From a bacterium UBP6_UBA1209 (GTDB lineage Bacteria; UBP6; UBA1177): a stretch of 59,004 nucleotides of DNA. Of the stretch, positions 51,485 to 59,004 are shown piece by piece. A program made the position numbers and the translations under genes. Positions within the stretch are counted from its first letter, which is position 1. Every line of letters begins with the position of its first letter. The notes beneath the pieces were generated by a model. It made no database searches. It was not told the origin of the DNA and was given only the letters and a program-made list of their open reading frames with translations. The stretch covers positions 11,928 to 70,931 of the forward strand of contig DBXP01000048.1 in the NCBI GenBank assembly GCA_002309575.1. The letters are read 5' to 3'.

Positions 51485-52096
51485 CTAGCGGTAGTAGTTT
51501 ATGAAAAATGAGGCTCCGAAAAAGCCGGACAGGTCAAATGAATGGTCGTGCGGAGACCACTTGTAGAGCAGCTGGAGCGAGAGCGTTATCCACTCCCAGA
51601 CACGGAACTGAAGGTCGAATCCGCCTGCCGCGGCGGGGCTGACTTTTGTGTAGCTTGAGTTGTCGAAACCTGCTATTTTTCCGATATCCGCGATGAACTC
51701 ACGGTTGGAAAAGATCTCGGTTTTTATTCCGCCTCCGATAATCAGGTGAGGAGAAAAAAATGTTCCGCCGTAGAGGTTGTAGCGCAGCAGAAGCAGGATC
51801 TGAAGCCGTCTCAGGTCAAAGTATTCGCGGCCGTAAAAACTGTTGAACTCCTTTTTTTGATAGCTGTCGGCAAGGTTCGTGAATGAGGGCTGGATGCCGA
51901 TATCAAGGTTGTCTGTGAGGCCGAAAAAGAGGTTCAGCGCTACATTCCAGCTCGCGCCGTGTTCGACTGCCGGTTTGTCCAACGGCGAATAGAAGGGAAA
52001 GAAGCCTCCCGCTCCGACCGCTGCCTGGAATTCGCCCTCTTCGGCATGGAGGACGGCGGAAAAGAGAAGTAGCGGGATAAAAAGCTTGAGCCTCAT
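51485..52096 (-). CDS. Outer-membrane barrel-like protein in the VirB-like operon
   Basis: 203 residues from the ATG at 52096 behind GGAG, overlapping the end of the VirB10-like gene by a few bases on its 3' side. The signal peptide (LKLFIPLLLFSAVLHA) is followed by glycine-rich strand-like sequence (AAVGAGGFFPFYSPL, HLIIGGGIKTEIF, TLSQ-like strands) and ends in SFFINYYR, close to the terminal aromatic of a barrel. VirB-type systems do not usually include such a protein at this position. It may replace part of the outer-membrane ring. Role inferred. Confidence 0.75.
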   Translation of the reverse strand: MRLKLFIPLLLFSAVLHAEEGEFQAAVGAGGFFPFYSPLDKPAVEHGASWNVALNLFFGLTDNLDIGIQPSFTNLADSYQKKEFNSFYGREYFDLRRLQILLLLRYNLYGGTFFSPHLIIGGGIKTEIFSNREFIADIGKIAGFDNSSYTKVSPAAAGGFDLQFRVWEWITLSLQLLYKWSPHDHSFDLSGFFGASFFINYYR

Positions 52097-52097
52097 T

Positions 52098-53177
52098 TTA
52101 CTCCAGATAGACAAAAAAGGTTTTACCGGCAGGAACTCTGTATTCCTGAGTCATTCTGTTTGCCTCCTCCTGGCGGTTGAGTTCGGATGCCGCGGGGTTG
52201 ACGGTGTTGCCGGCGGCGTCTGCGACCCCTCCTCCGATCGCGGAGGCGATATTCAAGGCGGTGTTTGCCAGAGTCCTGGCGGCTCCCTGCCTTACGGAGA
52301 GGTTGATGTTCTGGGATGCGATATCGGTTATCTCGGATTCGACTCCGGGATCTTTCCCTGAGACGGCAAAGCCCTTTACGTTTACCTTTTTGCTGCCGAT
52401 CAGAAGTTCCGAAAAACTTATCTGCGTCCTTTTGTTGATGAATCTGACTGCCTTGCCGTAAAATTTTGAATTTGCGGGGATCGCTTCGTTTTCTTCGATC
52501 ACGGTCGCGACTACGGTGGATGGCGCTGTCGAAAGTATTGAAAAATCAAGTCTCACCTTGACTCTCGTGTCGTGCATGTCGAGTTTGTTCCTCTCCTTCG
52601 GCTCTGCGCTTCCGGAGCCCTTTATCGTGATCCCGCCGTGCCTTTTCATCTCGTCGCCGCTGCCAGGCAGAAACCTTCTGCGGGCGGATCTCGCACTCGG
52701 CTGAGCTTCGTTTTTCTGAACTGGAGAGTCAGACGCCGCATCGCTCATCTCTGCATATTTCAGAAGGATCTCCTCATCCTTTTTTTGGTTTTTTCCGCCG
52801 CCCGACACCTGACTTTTTTTGCGTTTCGTCTCCTCCTGTTTCCCGCTCTGCTCGCTGATTTCGCGCCTTCTGTCCTGGTTCATTGCGGATCTGAGGCTTC
52901 CGCTCAGGCGTTCACGGGCAAAGCTTTCAAAGAGATCATTGCTGCCGGTATCTGCATGATTTTCCTTCTGATTTTCGGACGGTTTGAGCTCTGCGAGCAG
53001 TGAAATGGCGATCAGTCCAGAAAAAACTGCAAGAAGTGCGATTACGATCTGCTTTTGCCTTGAAGTTTTTCCCGGTTGCGAAGGCGCCTCGGATCCAGCC
53101 TGCGGGAGCTGTTTTTGCTCCTGATCCGGTTGCGCCAGCTGCTCGAGCAGCGATCTTTCATCTCTCTTTTCTTCCAT
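52098..53177 (-). CDS. VirB10-like type IV secretion protein
   Basis: 359 residues. One membrane span near 45-63 (IVIALLAVFSGLIAISLLA) follows a cytoplasmic N-tail, then a charged Lys/Glu/Gln linker to about 190. The C-terminal domain has VirB10-like features: VKVRLDFSILSTAPSTVVAT, IPANSKFYGKAV, RTQISFSELL and a final RVPAGKTFFVYLE. It lacks an obvious long antenna insert. VirB10 spans both membranes and senses energy from the ATPases. Its start abuts the VirB9-like stop. Identification is by pattern and order; it is also reminiscent of conjugative TraM. Confidence 0.72.
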   Translation of the reverse strand: MEEKRDERSLLEQLAQPDQEQKQLPQAGSEAPSQPGKTSRQKQIVIALLAVFSGLIAISLLAELKPSENQKENHADTGSNDLFESFARERLSGSLRSAMNQDRRREISEQSGKQEETKRKKSQVSGGGKNQKKDEEILLKYAEMSDAASDSPVQKNEAQPSARSARRRFLPGSGDEMKRHGGITIKGSGSAEPKERNKLDMHDTRVKVRLDFSILSTAPSTVVATVIEENEAIPANSKFYGKAVRFINKRTQISFSELLIGSKKVNVKGFAVSGKDPGVESEITDIASQNINLSVRQGAARTLANTALNIASAIGGGVADAAGNTVNPAASELNRQEEANRMTQEYRVPAGKTFFVYLE

Positions 53178-54130
53178 CAGAACGACACCTTGAGTTCAAG
53201 TTTTCTCTTTTTGCCGGTACTTTCTGTAACTTCGATCAGATACTCCTGAGAGTAGTCCTCGTCTTTTATTTTGAAGGCTATCCCGCCGTTCACGATCTCA
53301 TCGAACTGCATCGAAAAGCGGTCGACGTGATACTGGGCGTTGTCGATCTCCGTCTTTCCGCCCTTCATTGAATAGATCTTCACCGATTCGATGTGGAAGC
53401 GCTGTCTGTAACGGTTTTTCACTGAAAAGTTTACGGCAACAAGCCCGTCTTTGCCGATTTTGCAGATGCGGTCGCTTCGAAGGAAAACCAGCTCTTTCTC
53501 CGTTCTTGCCGAGTAGCTGCTGCACTGAAAAAATTCGCTGAAGGCTCTGGCAAAGAGTGAGACCATCTGCTTTTCGACCTCGTTCGAAAGCTCCTTAAGC
53601 CTCTTTTCGTGGTCTTTTTCGAGCTCTTTTCTGATCGTTTCCAGTTCTTTGTTGAGCTCTTTGTTTGCGTTTTCCCAGTCTGGGTATGAAAAGATGATCC
53701 GGTTGCTCGCATTCGCCGGTTCGCTGAGGATCAGATTGAAAATGAAGGTCTGCCCGGAATTTATCTTGAACTGGACGTTGGAATTGAGGCCGTACATCTC
53801 CTCTTCCGGAGTGTCCGGAAAGATCAGGCCCCAGATCTTCATCTTGAGAGGATTCTCCTCGACTTCGACCTGAAGAAGTCCCGCATCGCCGATCGTAGGA
53901 TTTTCGGCAAGCCTGATATTCTGCGGGAATTCTATTACAAAAACCTCTCCGATGGCGATGTTTACCGTCCGGTAGATAACTGTATCGCTGTTTTTTATCG
54001 TTATGACTGAGACCTTTTCGGTTATAGGACTGGAGAGATGGCTCTTGTCAGCGGCAGTATCCCCGGCATAGAGACAGGAAAAGTGTAAAACTAGAATACA
54101 ATATAGCGATATTATTGGATATTTTGTCAT
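53177..54130 (-). CDS. VirB9-like exported protein
   Basis: 317 residues with signal peptide (ISLYCILVLHFSCLYA). The N-terminal domain has NSDTVIYRTVNIAIGEVFVIEFP, like the strands of VirB9/TrbG/TraK. A coiled-coil-like segment (NKELNKELETIRKELEKDH) occupies about 155-200. A C-terminal beta domain contains VAVNFSVKNRYRQRFHIES and KRKLELKVSF. It lies between VirB8-like and VirB10-like genes as in virB operons and overlaps both. The coiled coil is unusual for VirB9. Confidence 0.65.
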   Translation of the reverse strand: MTKYPIISLYCILVLHFSCLYAGDTAADKSHLSSPITEKVSVITIKNSDTVIYRTVNIAIGEVFVIEFPQNIRLAENPTIGDAGLLQVEVEENPLKMKIWGLIFPDTPEEEMYGLNSNVQFKINSGQTFIFNLILSEPANASNRIIFSYPDWENANKELNKELETIRKELEKDHEKRLKELSNEVEKQMVSLFARAFSEFFQCSSYSARTEKELVFLRSDRICKIGKDGLVAVNFSVKNRYRQRFHIESVKIYSMKGGKTEIDNAQYHVDRFSMQFDEIVNGGIAFKIKDEDYSQEYLIEVTESTGKKRKLELKVSF

Positions 54131-54864
54131 TCAAAAACCTCGTTTCCATCGTTTAGGAGATAATCTTTTTTGTTTTCCGAAAGAAAAGCCCTCAGCTGCC
54201 TTTTATCGGGAAAGTTCCTGCCGGCGTAAAATTCGACGAAGAGCCCGTCCGGCGAGAGCTCGAGAGATATCGGCGTCACGATGAGCAGAGCAGAAAACCA
54301 GAGATAGTCGCGCCTTGTCTCGCCGTCCCCCGAATAGTCGACGGCGTTGTGAAAATCCATCTCGCCGATCCCTTCGACTGTCAGGGCGGAACCGGCTTTG
54401 AAATCACCTTTGAGGATCTTTAGCCTGGTCAGGGCGAAGGTCGTTTCAAAGTTTCTGTTTTTCCAGAGGTCTATCTTTTCGCTGTGGACGGACTTGTCGA
54501 GCAGGATCTGTCTGAATTTCGGCGTGAGCATGTTGTAGGCATCCTTGAGGTTGTTTTCGATATCGGGGCTGACACCCTCGAATTTTCCGATAAATTCCGT
54601 CAGGAACCGGTGTATCCGCACGCGGTTCGTCTCGTTGTCGAGAATGTCGTTCCCTGAAAAGACGACGCGCTTTCCCTGCTTGTCGAAGGCTATTACCGGA
54701 GTCGGCTTTATTGCGACCGAATAGGCGAAAAGAAGAGCCGTTATTGTTATCAAAAACATCATTGCGGATAAGCAGACCATAAGGATTACCGATATTTTTC
54801 TGCTTTTCTCGATGTCGCGGTATTTCACCAGATTAAAAAAGTCCTTTGCCTCTTCTCTTTTCAT
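54127..54864 (-). CDS. VirB8-like inner-membrane protein
   Basis: 245 residues from the ATG at 54864, which overlaps the VirB6-like stop by 4 bp; the frame is open to 55050 but that part lies in the VirB6-like gene. A short cytoplasmic N-tail, one span (ISVILMVCLSAMMFLITITAL) and a periplasmic domain with FLTEFIGKFEG, PKFRQILLD and ALLIVTP follow the VirB8/TraE plan. VirB8 nucleates the inner-membrane complex. It is shorter than the upstream frame suggests and is complete. Confidence 0.68.
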   Translation of the reverse strand: MKREEAKDFFNLVKYRDIEKSRKISVILMVCLSAMMFLITITALLFAYSVAIKPTPVIAFDKQGKRVVFSGNDILDNETNRVRIHRFLTEFIGKFEGVSPDIENNLKDAYNMLTPKFRQILLDKSVHSEKIDLWKNRNFETTFALTRLKILKGDFKAGSALTVEGIGEMDFHNAVDYSGDGETRRDYLWFSALLIVTPISLELSPDGLFVEFYAGRNFPDKRQLRAFLSENKKDYLLNDGNEVFE

Positions 54865-55748
54865 CGTCTGAACCTTGAGCTGAAATTGTTGATATTTATC
54901 TCCTGAATAGCTGCAGCTGCATTTTTCGCTTCGTCGGAGTTGACTATTTTGCCGGCAAAAAACGGAATGATTATAAAGCCGAGTCCCGTGAAGATCAGCC
55001 CCGATACGGCGGAGACTGTCTCTTTGGTTATGTTGTAAATATACGGGCATGTGAAGCTCTTTCCGAGATTTCTCAGGAGTTCGACCATTGCCGGAGAGAT
55101 TATGAAAATGAATACGGAATAGAGGACCGGCCAGAGGATAAGAGCGGCGGTCGCCTTGAAAAAGAGGCCTATCGAGGCGAAGCCGCGGTTCGGAAACGCC
55201 GGGAAGGTGAGAGCCGCGCAGAGGGCTATCGTGTTCAGCGACATCATTGTGCTCCAGCCGAAGGTATATACGACCTCCTTGGCGGTCCAGATGGAGAGCA
55301 TCAATATGTATATAGATAGTTTTGTCATATATTGAAGCGAGAAATCGGCTAAAAACTTGATCCCGGAGTTACTGAGCGTGATGTCGTGGAAACGGGGGCA
55401 TTCGGGAGTTACGAGTGTTTCGTCCTGAACCATCATAAGGTTCCCGGTAAGGGCTTCGAGGGTGTTGTAAAACTCGCTGTCCAGCTCCTGGACGGTTTCT
55501 GCGCCGCCTGTAAAATCAAGAGTGCTTTCAAGCAGTTGCGGCAAAAATTTGTAAAGTATGATTATGATCGCGCTCTTCCATGCAACTCCCCAGAAATTCG
55601 GCTTTTCACCTCTTTGAAGCTTGAAGATCTCGATGACGAAGCTCAGTACAAGACCGATCGCTATGACAATGAAAACTGCATCCCAAAGCCAGCCGGCTCC
55701 GGCATTCTCAAGAAGCGTTCTGGGGTTGCTGTAGATTTTGATGTTCAT
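54861..55748 (-). CDS. VirB6/TrbL-like polytopic protein
   Basis: 295 residues from the ATG at 55748, which overlaps the virB4 stop by 4 bp. About six or seven hydrophobic spans, for example FIVIAIGLVLSFVIEIF, SAIIIILYKFLPQLL, TALCAALTFPAFP-like, ATAALILWPVLYSVFIF and SGLIFTGLGFIIIPFFAG, with an intervening polar region. This fits the VirB6/TrbL channel component. The assignment rests on topology and position. Confidence 0.68.
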   Translation of the reverse strand: MNIKIYSNPRTLLENAGAGWLWDAVFIVIAIGLVLSFVIEIFKLQRGEKPNFWGVAWKSAIIIILYKFLPQLLESTLDFTGGAETVQELDSEFYNTLEALTGNLMMVQDETLVTPECPRFHDITLSNSGIKFLADFSLQYMTKLSIYILMLSIWTAKEVVYTFGWSTMMSLNTIALCAALTFPAFPNRGFASIGLFFKATAALILWPVLYSVFIFIISPAMVELLRNLGKSFTCPYIYNITKETVSAVSGLIFTGLGFIIIPFFAGKIVNSDEAKNAAAAIQEININNFSSRFRR

Positions 55749-58090
55749 TGCTTCATCTCCAGCATTTTTCTGACGGCATCGATGACGAACAGGCCGTTTT
55801 TTTGCGCGAAGATCGCTGCGGAAGCGCACGCCTCGACCCGGCTTAAGCCGCATTTTGCAGCGAGAGTTTCAAGGAGACGGTTTTCCTCTTTGTCGCTGGT
55901 TGCGATCGCGTAATCGAACGGGGAGAGTTCTATTCTGACAGCCTCTGACTGGAGCTCGGAGCCGATCTGAGTCCTGAAAAGAGCCTCGGCGTACCTGCCT
56001 TTCACTGTTTTAAGCGAGTTGAAGACTCTTCTTTCGGCTTCGCTGAGACCGAAATCCCCGGATACCAGCTGCCTTGCCTCCTCGTCGCCGGCATGGTTCA
56101 GAAAGACGGTTGTGGTTGTGTTGATTTTTATCTTTGATGAGAGGGATGCCTCCTTGAAACTCAGATAGTTCTGGGTGATCGTCCAGATGCCGGTATTGTA
56201 CTTCCTTGCAGTGGCGAAGAGCTCCTCTATCAGATCGCCCAGAGCCGGATTTTTGATAAGCTGCGCCGCTTCATCGAAGAGGATAAAGCTGTTTGTTACC
56301 TCGAAGGCTGTCTTTTTTGCCTCCTGGATAACGATGAAGGTGAAGAGCTCCTTCAGCTTTTGCGAAAGCGTGTTTATGCCCTGAAGATCGTAGATCACAA
56401 ATGGCTCCTCGCTGTACTTTACGGTCGAGCGTCCGTTGATCGATCTTGAGACGGGGTCGTCTATAAAGCCTCTGAGGAGCTTCTTTATCACTTCACATTT
56501 TTCCTGATCGAAATCGTCAATAAAATCAAGAAGATCTGAAAGGACGGGAAACTCTCTCTTCTGGTACATGCTGCGGACAGCTCTTGAGACGATGTTTCTG
56601 AAAAGCCCTGCATCCATATCTGTGCCGCGGATTTCGAGAATGAGGTCGAGCACAGCCCCGAGGAAGCTTAAAAGCGACGGGTTCCATTCTCCCTTCTGCA
56701 GAACCGAACTCCTCGGCGGGAATGGATTTATAACGACGCTTCCAGAGGAATCTATCGGGATGAATGTCCCTCCGTAGAGCTTTGCGGCTTTTAAATAGCT
56801 TGAATTTTCTGCACCGGCGAAATCAACGATAAAGATCCGTCCCGGATGGCTGACGTCCTGCTTTATATTCGGAAAAAATGTGTGCGAAATAAGCATGTTG
56901 ACTGTAACTGACTTGCCGCTTCCTGAGCAGCCGAAGATCGATCCGTTTTTGTTGTTCCTGAGATTGCTTCCTGCGTCAAAACCGTAAAGCTCGCCGCATC
57001 TGTTTCTTAAATATAAAGGATAAGGAGCCTCTGTGTTGCCGTGGTTGTGTCTTGAAAGCGGCAGGATATCGATAAAGTTGGGGGATAAAACTCTGTGCTG
57101 TCTCTCCGATACCGCCATCTGAGTCGGAATGGATTTGAAAAATTCAAGGTCGTGCTCGAAGGTCTCCTCTTCGTAGCAGAAGCCGTCCCCCTTGAGGATG
57201 TTGACGATTTTTTCGGTGTTCTCTTCAAGCCCGGCGGGGCTCTGGCTCCAGAGAATGATTTTTGAGGAGAGAAATCCGATTTTCCGGCGCGTCTTTGTCA
57301 GAGAGTTCATCAGAGAGTCTGCATCGGCTGCGTTCTTTGCCGCCCCGCGTCCGCTGGTCGCAATATAAAAGCGCTCCTTCGCTTCAAGGGAAAGCCATTC
57401 TCTTGACTGAGGAAGTGTTTGAAATGACACAGAAAAAACAAAATCGAGCGGAAGAGTGTCAAGAGCTTCTGATGTCATGAACGGATCTGTAGATTCCGGC
57501 AGAAGCTTTAGTGAAAGCACCTTGCAGAAAGTTTTTCCGATCTTGAAAAATGCCGGGGTGGCGCTGCACTGATGCTGCAGAAGCTCCTCTCTGACGCTCA
57601 TTTCAGGATGTATAAGGCGTTCGCTGTCGAAGGATAGGAGACCGTAGAGGAGCTCTTTTATCTCGTCTGTTTTCAACTGTCTGAACTTCGAGCCGATGCT
57701 GTCAACGATCTCAGCATGGGTCTTGAAGGAAAATCCGGCGAGCGGGAATCTCTTTTTCGGCGGATCTGTCGTTACGCAGAGGAAGTTTCTGTTTGTTTTG
57801 ACTCCGAGCGAGTTCAAAAAATTGAGGCGCTGCCGAAGGACCGGATTTTTTTCATTCCGAGCCTTATATTCGACGCGTTCGTCACGGCATTTTGAGATCC
57901 TGAAAAATTCGACGACCGAGTTTTCTGTCAGCTCCCTGTCGAAAGCCGAATAGATTTGAGAAAAATCGAAATGTCTGAACTCGCTTTCAAGACCGGAGAG
58001 TTCCCAGATGCTGAAGCGGCGCATCAAGCTTGTCAGCACGAAATCATCTTCGATCGAGGCTATTTTCAGCATTTCGAAGATCGATGTCAT
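55745..58090 (-). CDS. virB4: VirB4-type ATPase of type IV secretion
   Basis: 781 residues from the ATG at 58090, overlapping the VirB3-like stop by 4 bp. The frame extends to 58183 but that is inside the VirB3-like gene. The Walker A motif is GCSGSGKSVTVNML (about 387) and Walker B is ILFDEA (about 602-607); a Gln-rich sensor (WTITQNYLSF) follows. The N-terminal half is the CagE/TrbE/VirB-type domain. VirB4 powers substrate or pilin movement at the inner membrane. This is the clearest T4SS marker here. Confidence 0.9.
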   Translation of the reverse strand: MTSIFEMLKIASIEDDFVLTSLMRRFSIWELSGLESEFRHFDFSQIYSAFDRELTENSVVEFFRISKCRDERVEYKARNEKNPVLRQRLNFLNSLGVKTNRNFLCVTTDPPKKRFPLAGFSFKTHAEIVDSIGSKFRQLKTDEIKELLYGLLSFDSERLIHPEMSVREELLQHQCSATPAFFKIGKTFCKVLSLKLLPESTDPFMTSEALDTLPLDFVFSVSFQTLPQSREWLSLEAKERFYIATSGRGAAKNAADADSLMNSLTKTRRKIGFLSSKIILWSQSPAGLEENTEKIVNILKGDGFCYEEETFEHDLEFFKSIPTQMAVSERQHRVLSPNFIDILPLSRHNHGNTEAPYPLYLRNRCGELYGFDAGSNLRNNKNGSIFGCSGSGKSVTVNMLISHTFFPNIKQDVSHPGRIFIVDFAGAENSSYLKAAKLYGGTFIPIDSSGSVVINPFPPRSSVLQKGEWNPSLLSFLGAVLDLILEIRGTDMDAGLFRNIVSRAVRSMYQKREFPVLSDLLDFIDDFDQEKCEVIKKLLRGFIDDPVSRSINGRSTVKYSEEPFVIYDLQGINTLSQKLKELFTFIVIQEAKKTAFEVTNSFILFDEAAQLIKNPALGDLIEELFATARKYNTGIWTITQNYLSFKEASLSSKIKINTTTTVFLNHAGDEEARQLVSGDFGLSEAERRVFNSLKTVKGRYAEALFRTQIGSELQSEAVRIELSPFDYAIATSDKEENRLLETLAAKCGLSRVEACASAAIFAQKNGLFVIDAVRKMLEMKQ

Positions 58091-58368
58091 GGCCTTTGCC
58101 TCAAAAACGGCGCGCTGTCCCTGTACTGGCGGGAGTAATGGATGTTTCCGCCGTGGAGTCTGCGAAAAATCAGGGTACCCCATTCGGGTTTGCCGGAGAA
58201 GAATCTCTCCCTGATGAAGAGAGTCGCTCCGAAGGCAAGAAGCGGGATGAGCAGCAGAAAGGTGAGACTTTCAAAGGCAGCCCCGATAAAAAAGCTTACA
58301 GAGAGTGCCGCGGCCTGTGTCCTGTCCAGGAGCTGCTGTTTTGTACCTAAGATCTTGTAGACCTTCAT
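58087..58368 (-). CDS. VirB3-like protein
   Basis: 93 residues with a single strongly hydrophobic hairpin region (LSVSFFIGAAFESLTFLLLIPLLAF in two halves) near 22-52 and a basic C-terminal tail. Size, topology and its position between a VirB2-like pilin and VirB4 match VirB3/TraL. It overlaps both neighbours by 4 bp. The assignment rests largely on context. Confidence 0.68.
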   Translation of the reverse strand: MKVYKILGTKQQLLDRTQAAALSVSFFIGAAFESLTFLLLIPLLAFGATLFIRERFFSGKPEWGTLIFRRLHGGNIHYSRQYRDSAPFLRQRP

Positions 58369-58679
58369 ATCAGCCCCGAAAGGATGTTCAAAATAGTTGA
58401 AAGGGCAGCCAGAGCCGCTCCTGCACCGAGGATCTTGAGTGCGTCCGACCAGATGTTGGCGTCCTTGTTTATGTATCTGAAGAGCAGGGAGATCACGGCG
58501 CCTCCTAAACCTCCGTAAATTCCGATGTATCTTGCGACATCAAAAACGATATCTGCCATTTCCTGAAATTTACTCTTTATTCCGTTTGTGTCGGCTGCTG
58601 CAAATAACAATGACGGAATGATTAGAAAAATAAATAAAATTGCTATAGAGATTATTTTTCTTTTTGTTCTTAACAGCAT
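58365..58679 (-). CDS. VirB2/TrbC-like pilin
   Basis: 104 residues behind AGGAG. A long signal peptide (SIAILFIFLIIPSLLFAAA) precedes a mature part with two hydrophobic helices (DVARYIGIYGGLGGAVISLLF and ILGAGAALAALSTILNIL) divided by a short polar turn (YINKDANIW). This is the layout of VirB2/TrbC pilins. It opens the operon. A region with an inverted repeat lies just upstream. Confidence 0.78.
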   Translation of the reverse strand: MLLRTKRKIISIAILFIFLIIPSLLFAAADTNGIKSKFQEMADIVFDVARYIGIYGGLGGAVISLLFRYINKDANIWSDALKILGAGAALAALSTILNILSGLI

Positions 58680-58709
58680 TTAAATCTCCTAGAAATATAT
58701 TAATAAACA

Positions 58710-58734
58710 ACAAGTTTTAAAAAACGAAACTTGT
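58710..58734. promoter_or_regulatory. Inverted repeat upstream of the VirB-like operon
   Basis: ACAAGTTT (58710-58717) and AAACTTGT (58727-58734) are perfect 8-bp arms around a 9-base spacer. They lie 31-55 bp before the pilin start, in an AT-rich divergent region, a position suited to an operator or a leader hairpin. No clear minus-strand promoter pair could be fixed. Confidence 0.4.
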
Positions 58735-58845
58735 GAAAGTATGATATGTAAAAGTTCTGATAAATCAAATTATTTTTTTATTTTTCGATTTGATGTTCGA
58801 ACGGCGTGCGCGCAGGGCGGTATTTTTTTATTGAGATAAATTAAG

Positions 58846-58874
58846 TTGAAATATTTTCAGAAATAGTCTATTTA
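58846..58874 (+). promoter_or_regulatory. Possible promoter of the right-edge aminotransferase gene
   Basis: TTGAAA (58846-58851) and TATTTA (58869-58874) are 17 bp apart, with a start codon about 66 bp downstream behind AGGAGG. Confidence 0.4.
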
Positions 58875-58939
58875 GAGGCGTAATTTGTCCATTAACAACG
58901 GAGAGAGACTCTTTTTTTTAATTTTTTAGGAGGAAAGTG

Positions 58940-59004
58940 ATGAAATTAAACGAAATGAAGGCTTCAAAAGTTCACGAAATTCTCGGCAAGTACATCCTCT
59001 GCGA
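58940..59004 (+). CDS. Probable L-lysine 6-aminotransferase, N-terminus only
   Basis: Only 21 codons are visible, starting at an ATG behind AGGAGG. The sequence SKVHEILGKYILCD matches the N-terminal pattern I know from L-lysine 6-transaminases (VHE-x-LKKHILVDG). Those are PLP enzymes of the class III family that remove the epsilon-amino group of lysine. So few residues keep the assignment uncertain. It is divergent from the VirB-like operon. Confidence 0.45.
   Translation, partial: MKLNEMKASKVHEILGKYILC

Noticed and set aside
46236..58679. Region considered as an integrative conjugative element
   Set aside because: No relaxase, coupling protein, integrase, attachment repeats or tRNA insertion is seen; composition matches the neighbours.

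Overview
The window is a chromosomal segment of about 50% GC from a Gram-negative, probably anaerobic bacterium. Tentatively I place it with Myxococcota or a related deltaproteobacterial lineage. The reasons are many lipoproteins with Asp/Thr/Gly-rich linkers, a MopE-type putative metal-binding motif, AgmX/PglI-type C-terminal domains, thrombospondin-3-like calcium repeats with a VWA domain, DUF7151/collagen-like surface proteins, and a HydE maturase for [FeFe] hydrogenase. Signal peptides, lipobox cysteines and predicted outer-membrane barrels indicate a diderm envelope. Most genes have a GGAG/GGAGG ribosome site, and 4-bp ATGA overlaps are common. I saw no transposase, integrase, CRISPR array or rRNA.

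Layout. 1-5889: a subtilisin-like protease cut by the left edge, a TPR protein, a PPC-domain lipoprotein, a coiled-coil lipoprotein and a small exported protein. 5896-6050: tRNA-Gln(CUG) and tRNA-Glu(CUC). 6083-10112: uvrC facing ispG and an amidohydrolase. 10162-15852: three large surface lipoproteins (MopE-like/choice-of-anchor-L, VWA with calcium repeats, Cthe_2159-like carbohydrate binding). 15988-24318: a tight seven-gene operon made of a small helical protein, a divergent MutL-like protein (glutamate mutase L family), four uncharacterised membrane proteins and an S41 PDZ protease with a very long C-terminal part. 24378-26368: MATE transporter and a cytidylate-kinase-like protein. 26510-28577: mnmA-hydE behind a Fur-box-like site. 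28706-33445: htpG, an HD hydrolase, purH and an O-methyltransferase.

33461-40312 is an accessory stretch: two tandem barrel-like exported proteins, two lipoproteins, an ABC exporter pair, an AgmX-Lcl-AgmX lipoprotein, a TSCPD protein and a metallo-beta-lactamase-fold lipoprotein. 40326-45208 is one minus-strand unit in which two collagen-like DUF7151 proteins lie directly upstream of the potassium-uptake genes trkA and trkH. 46141 is an EGF-like lipoprotein.

46236-58679 (minus) is the most striking region. It is a nine-gene operon whose first seven genes follow the VirB order (B2, B3, B4, B6, B8, B9, B10-like). It then continues into an outer-membrane-barrel-like protein and a 1745-residue lipoprotein with Ig-like repeats and a cysteine-rich C-terminus. 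No relaxase, coupling ATPase, VirB11, VirB5 or VirB7 is seen here, so the system may serve secretion or surface display rather than conjugation. At the right edge the plus strand begins a probable L-lysine 6-aminotransferase gene.

The two candidates for undescribed biology are the VirB-like operon coupled to the giant lipoprotein, and the MutL-like/membrane/S41 operon. Family names come from motif reading and memory; no database search was run.
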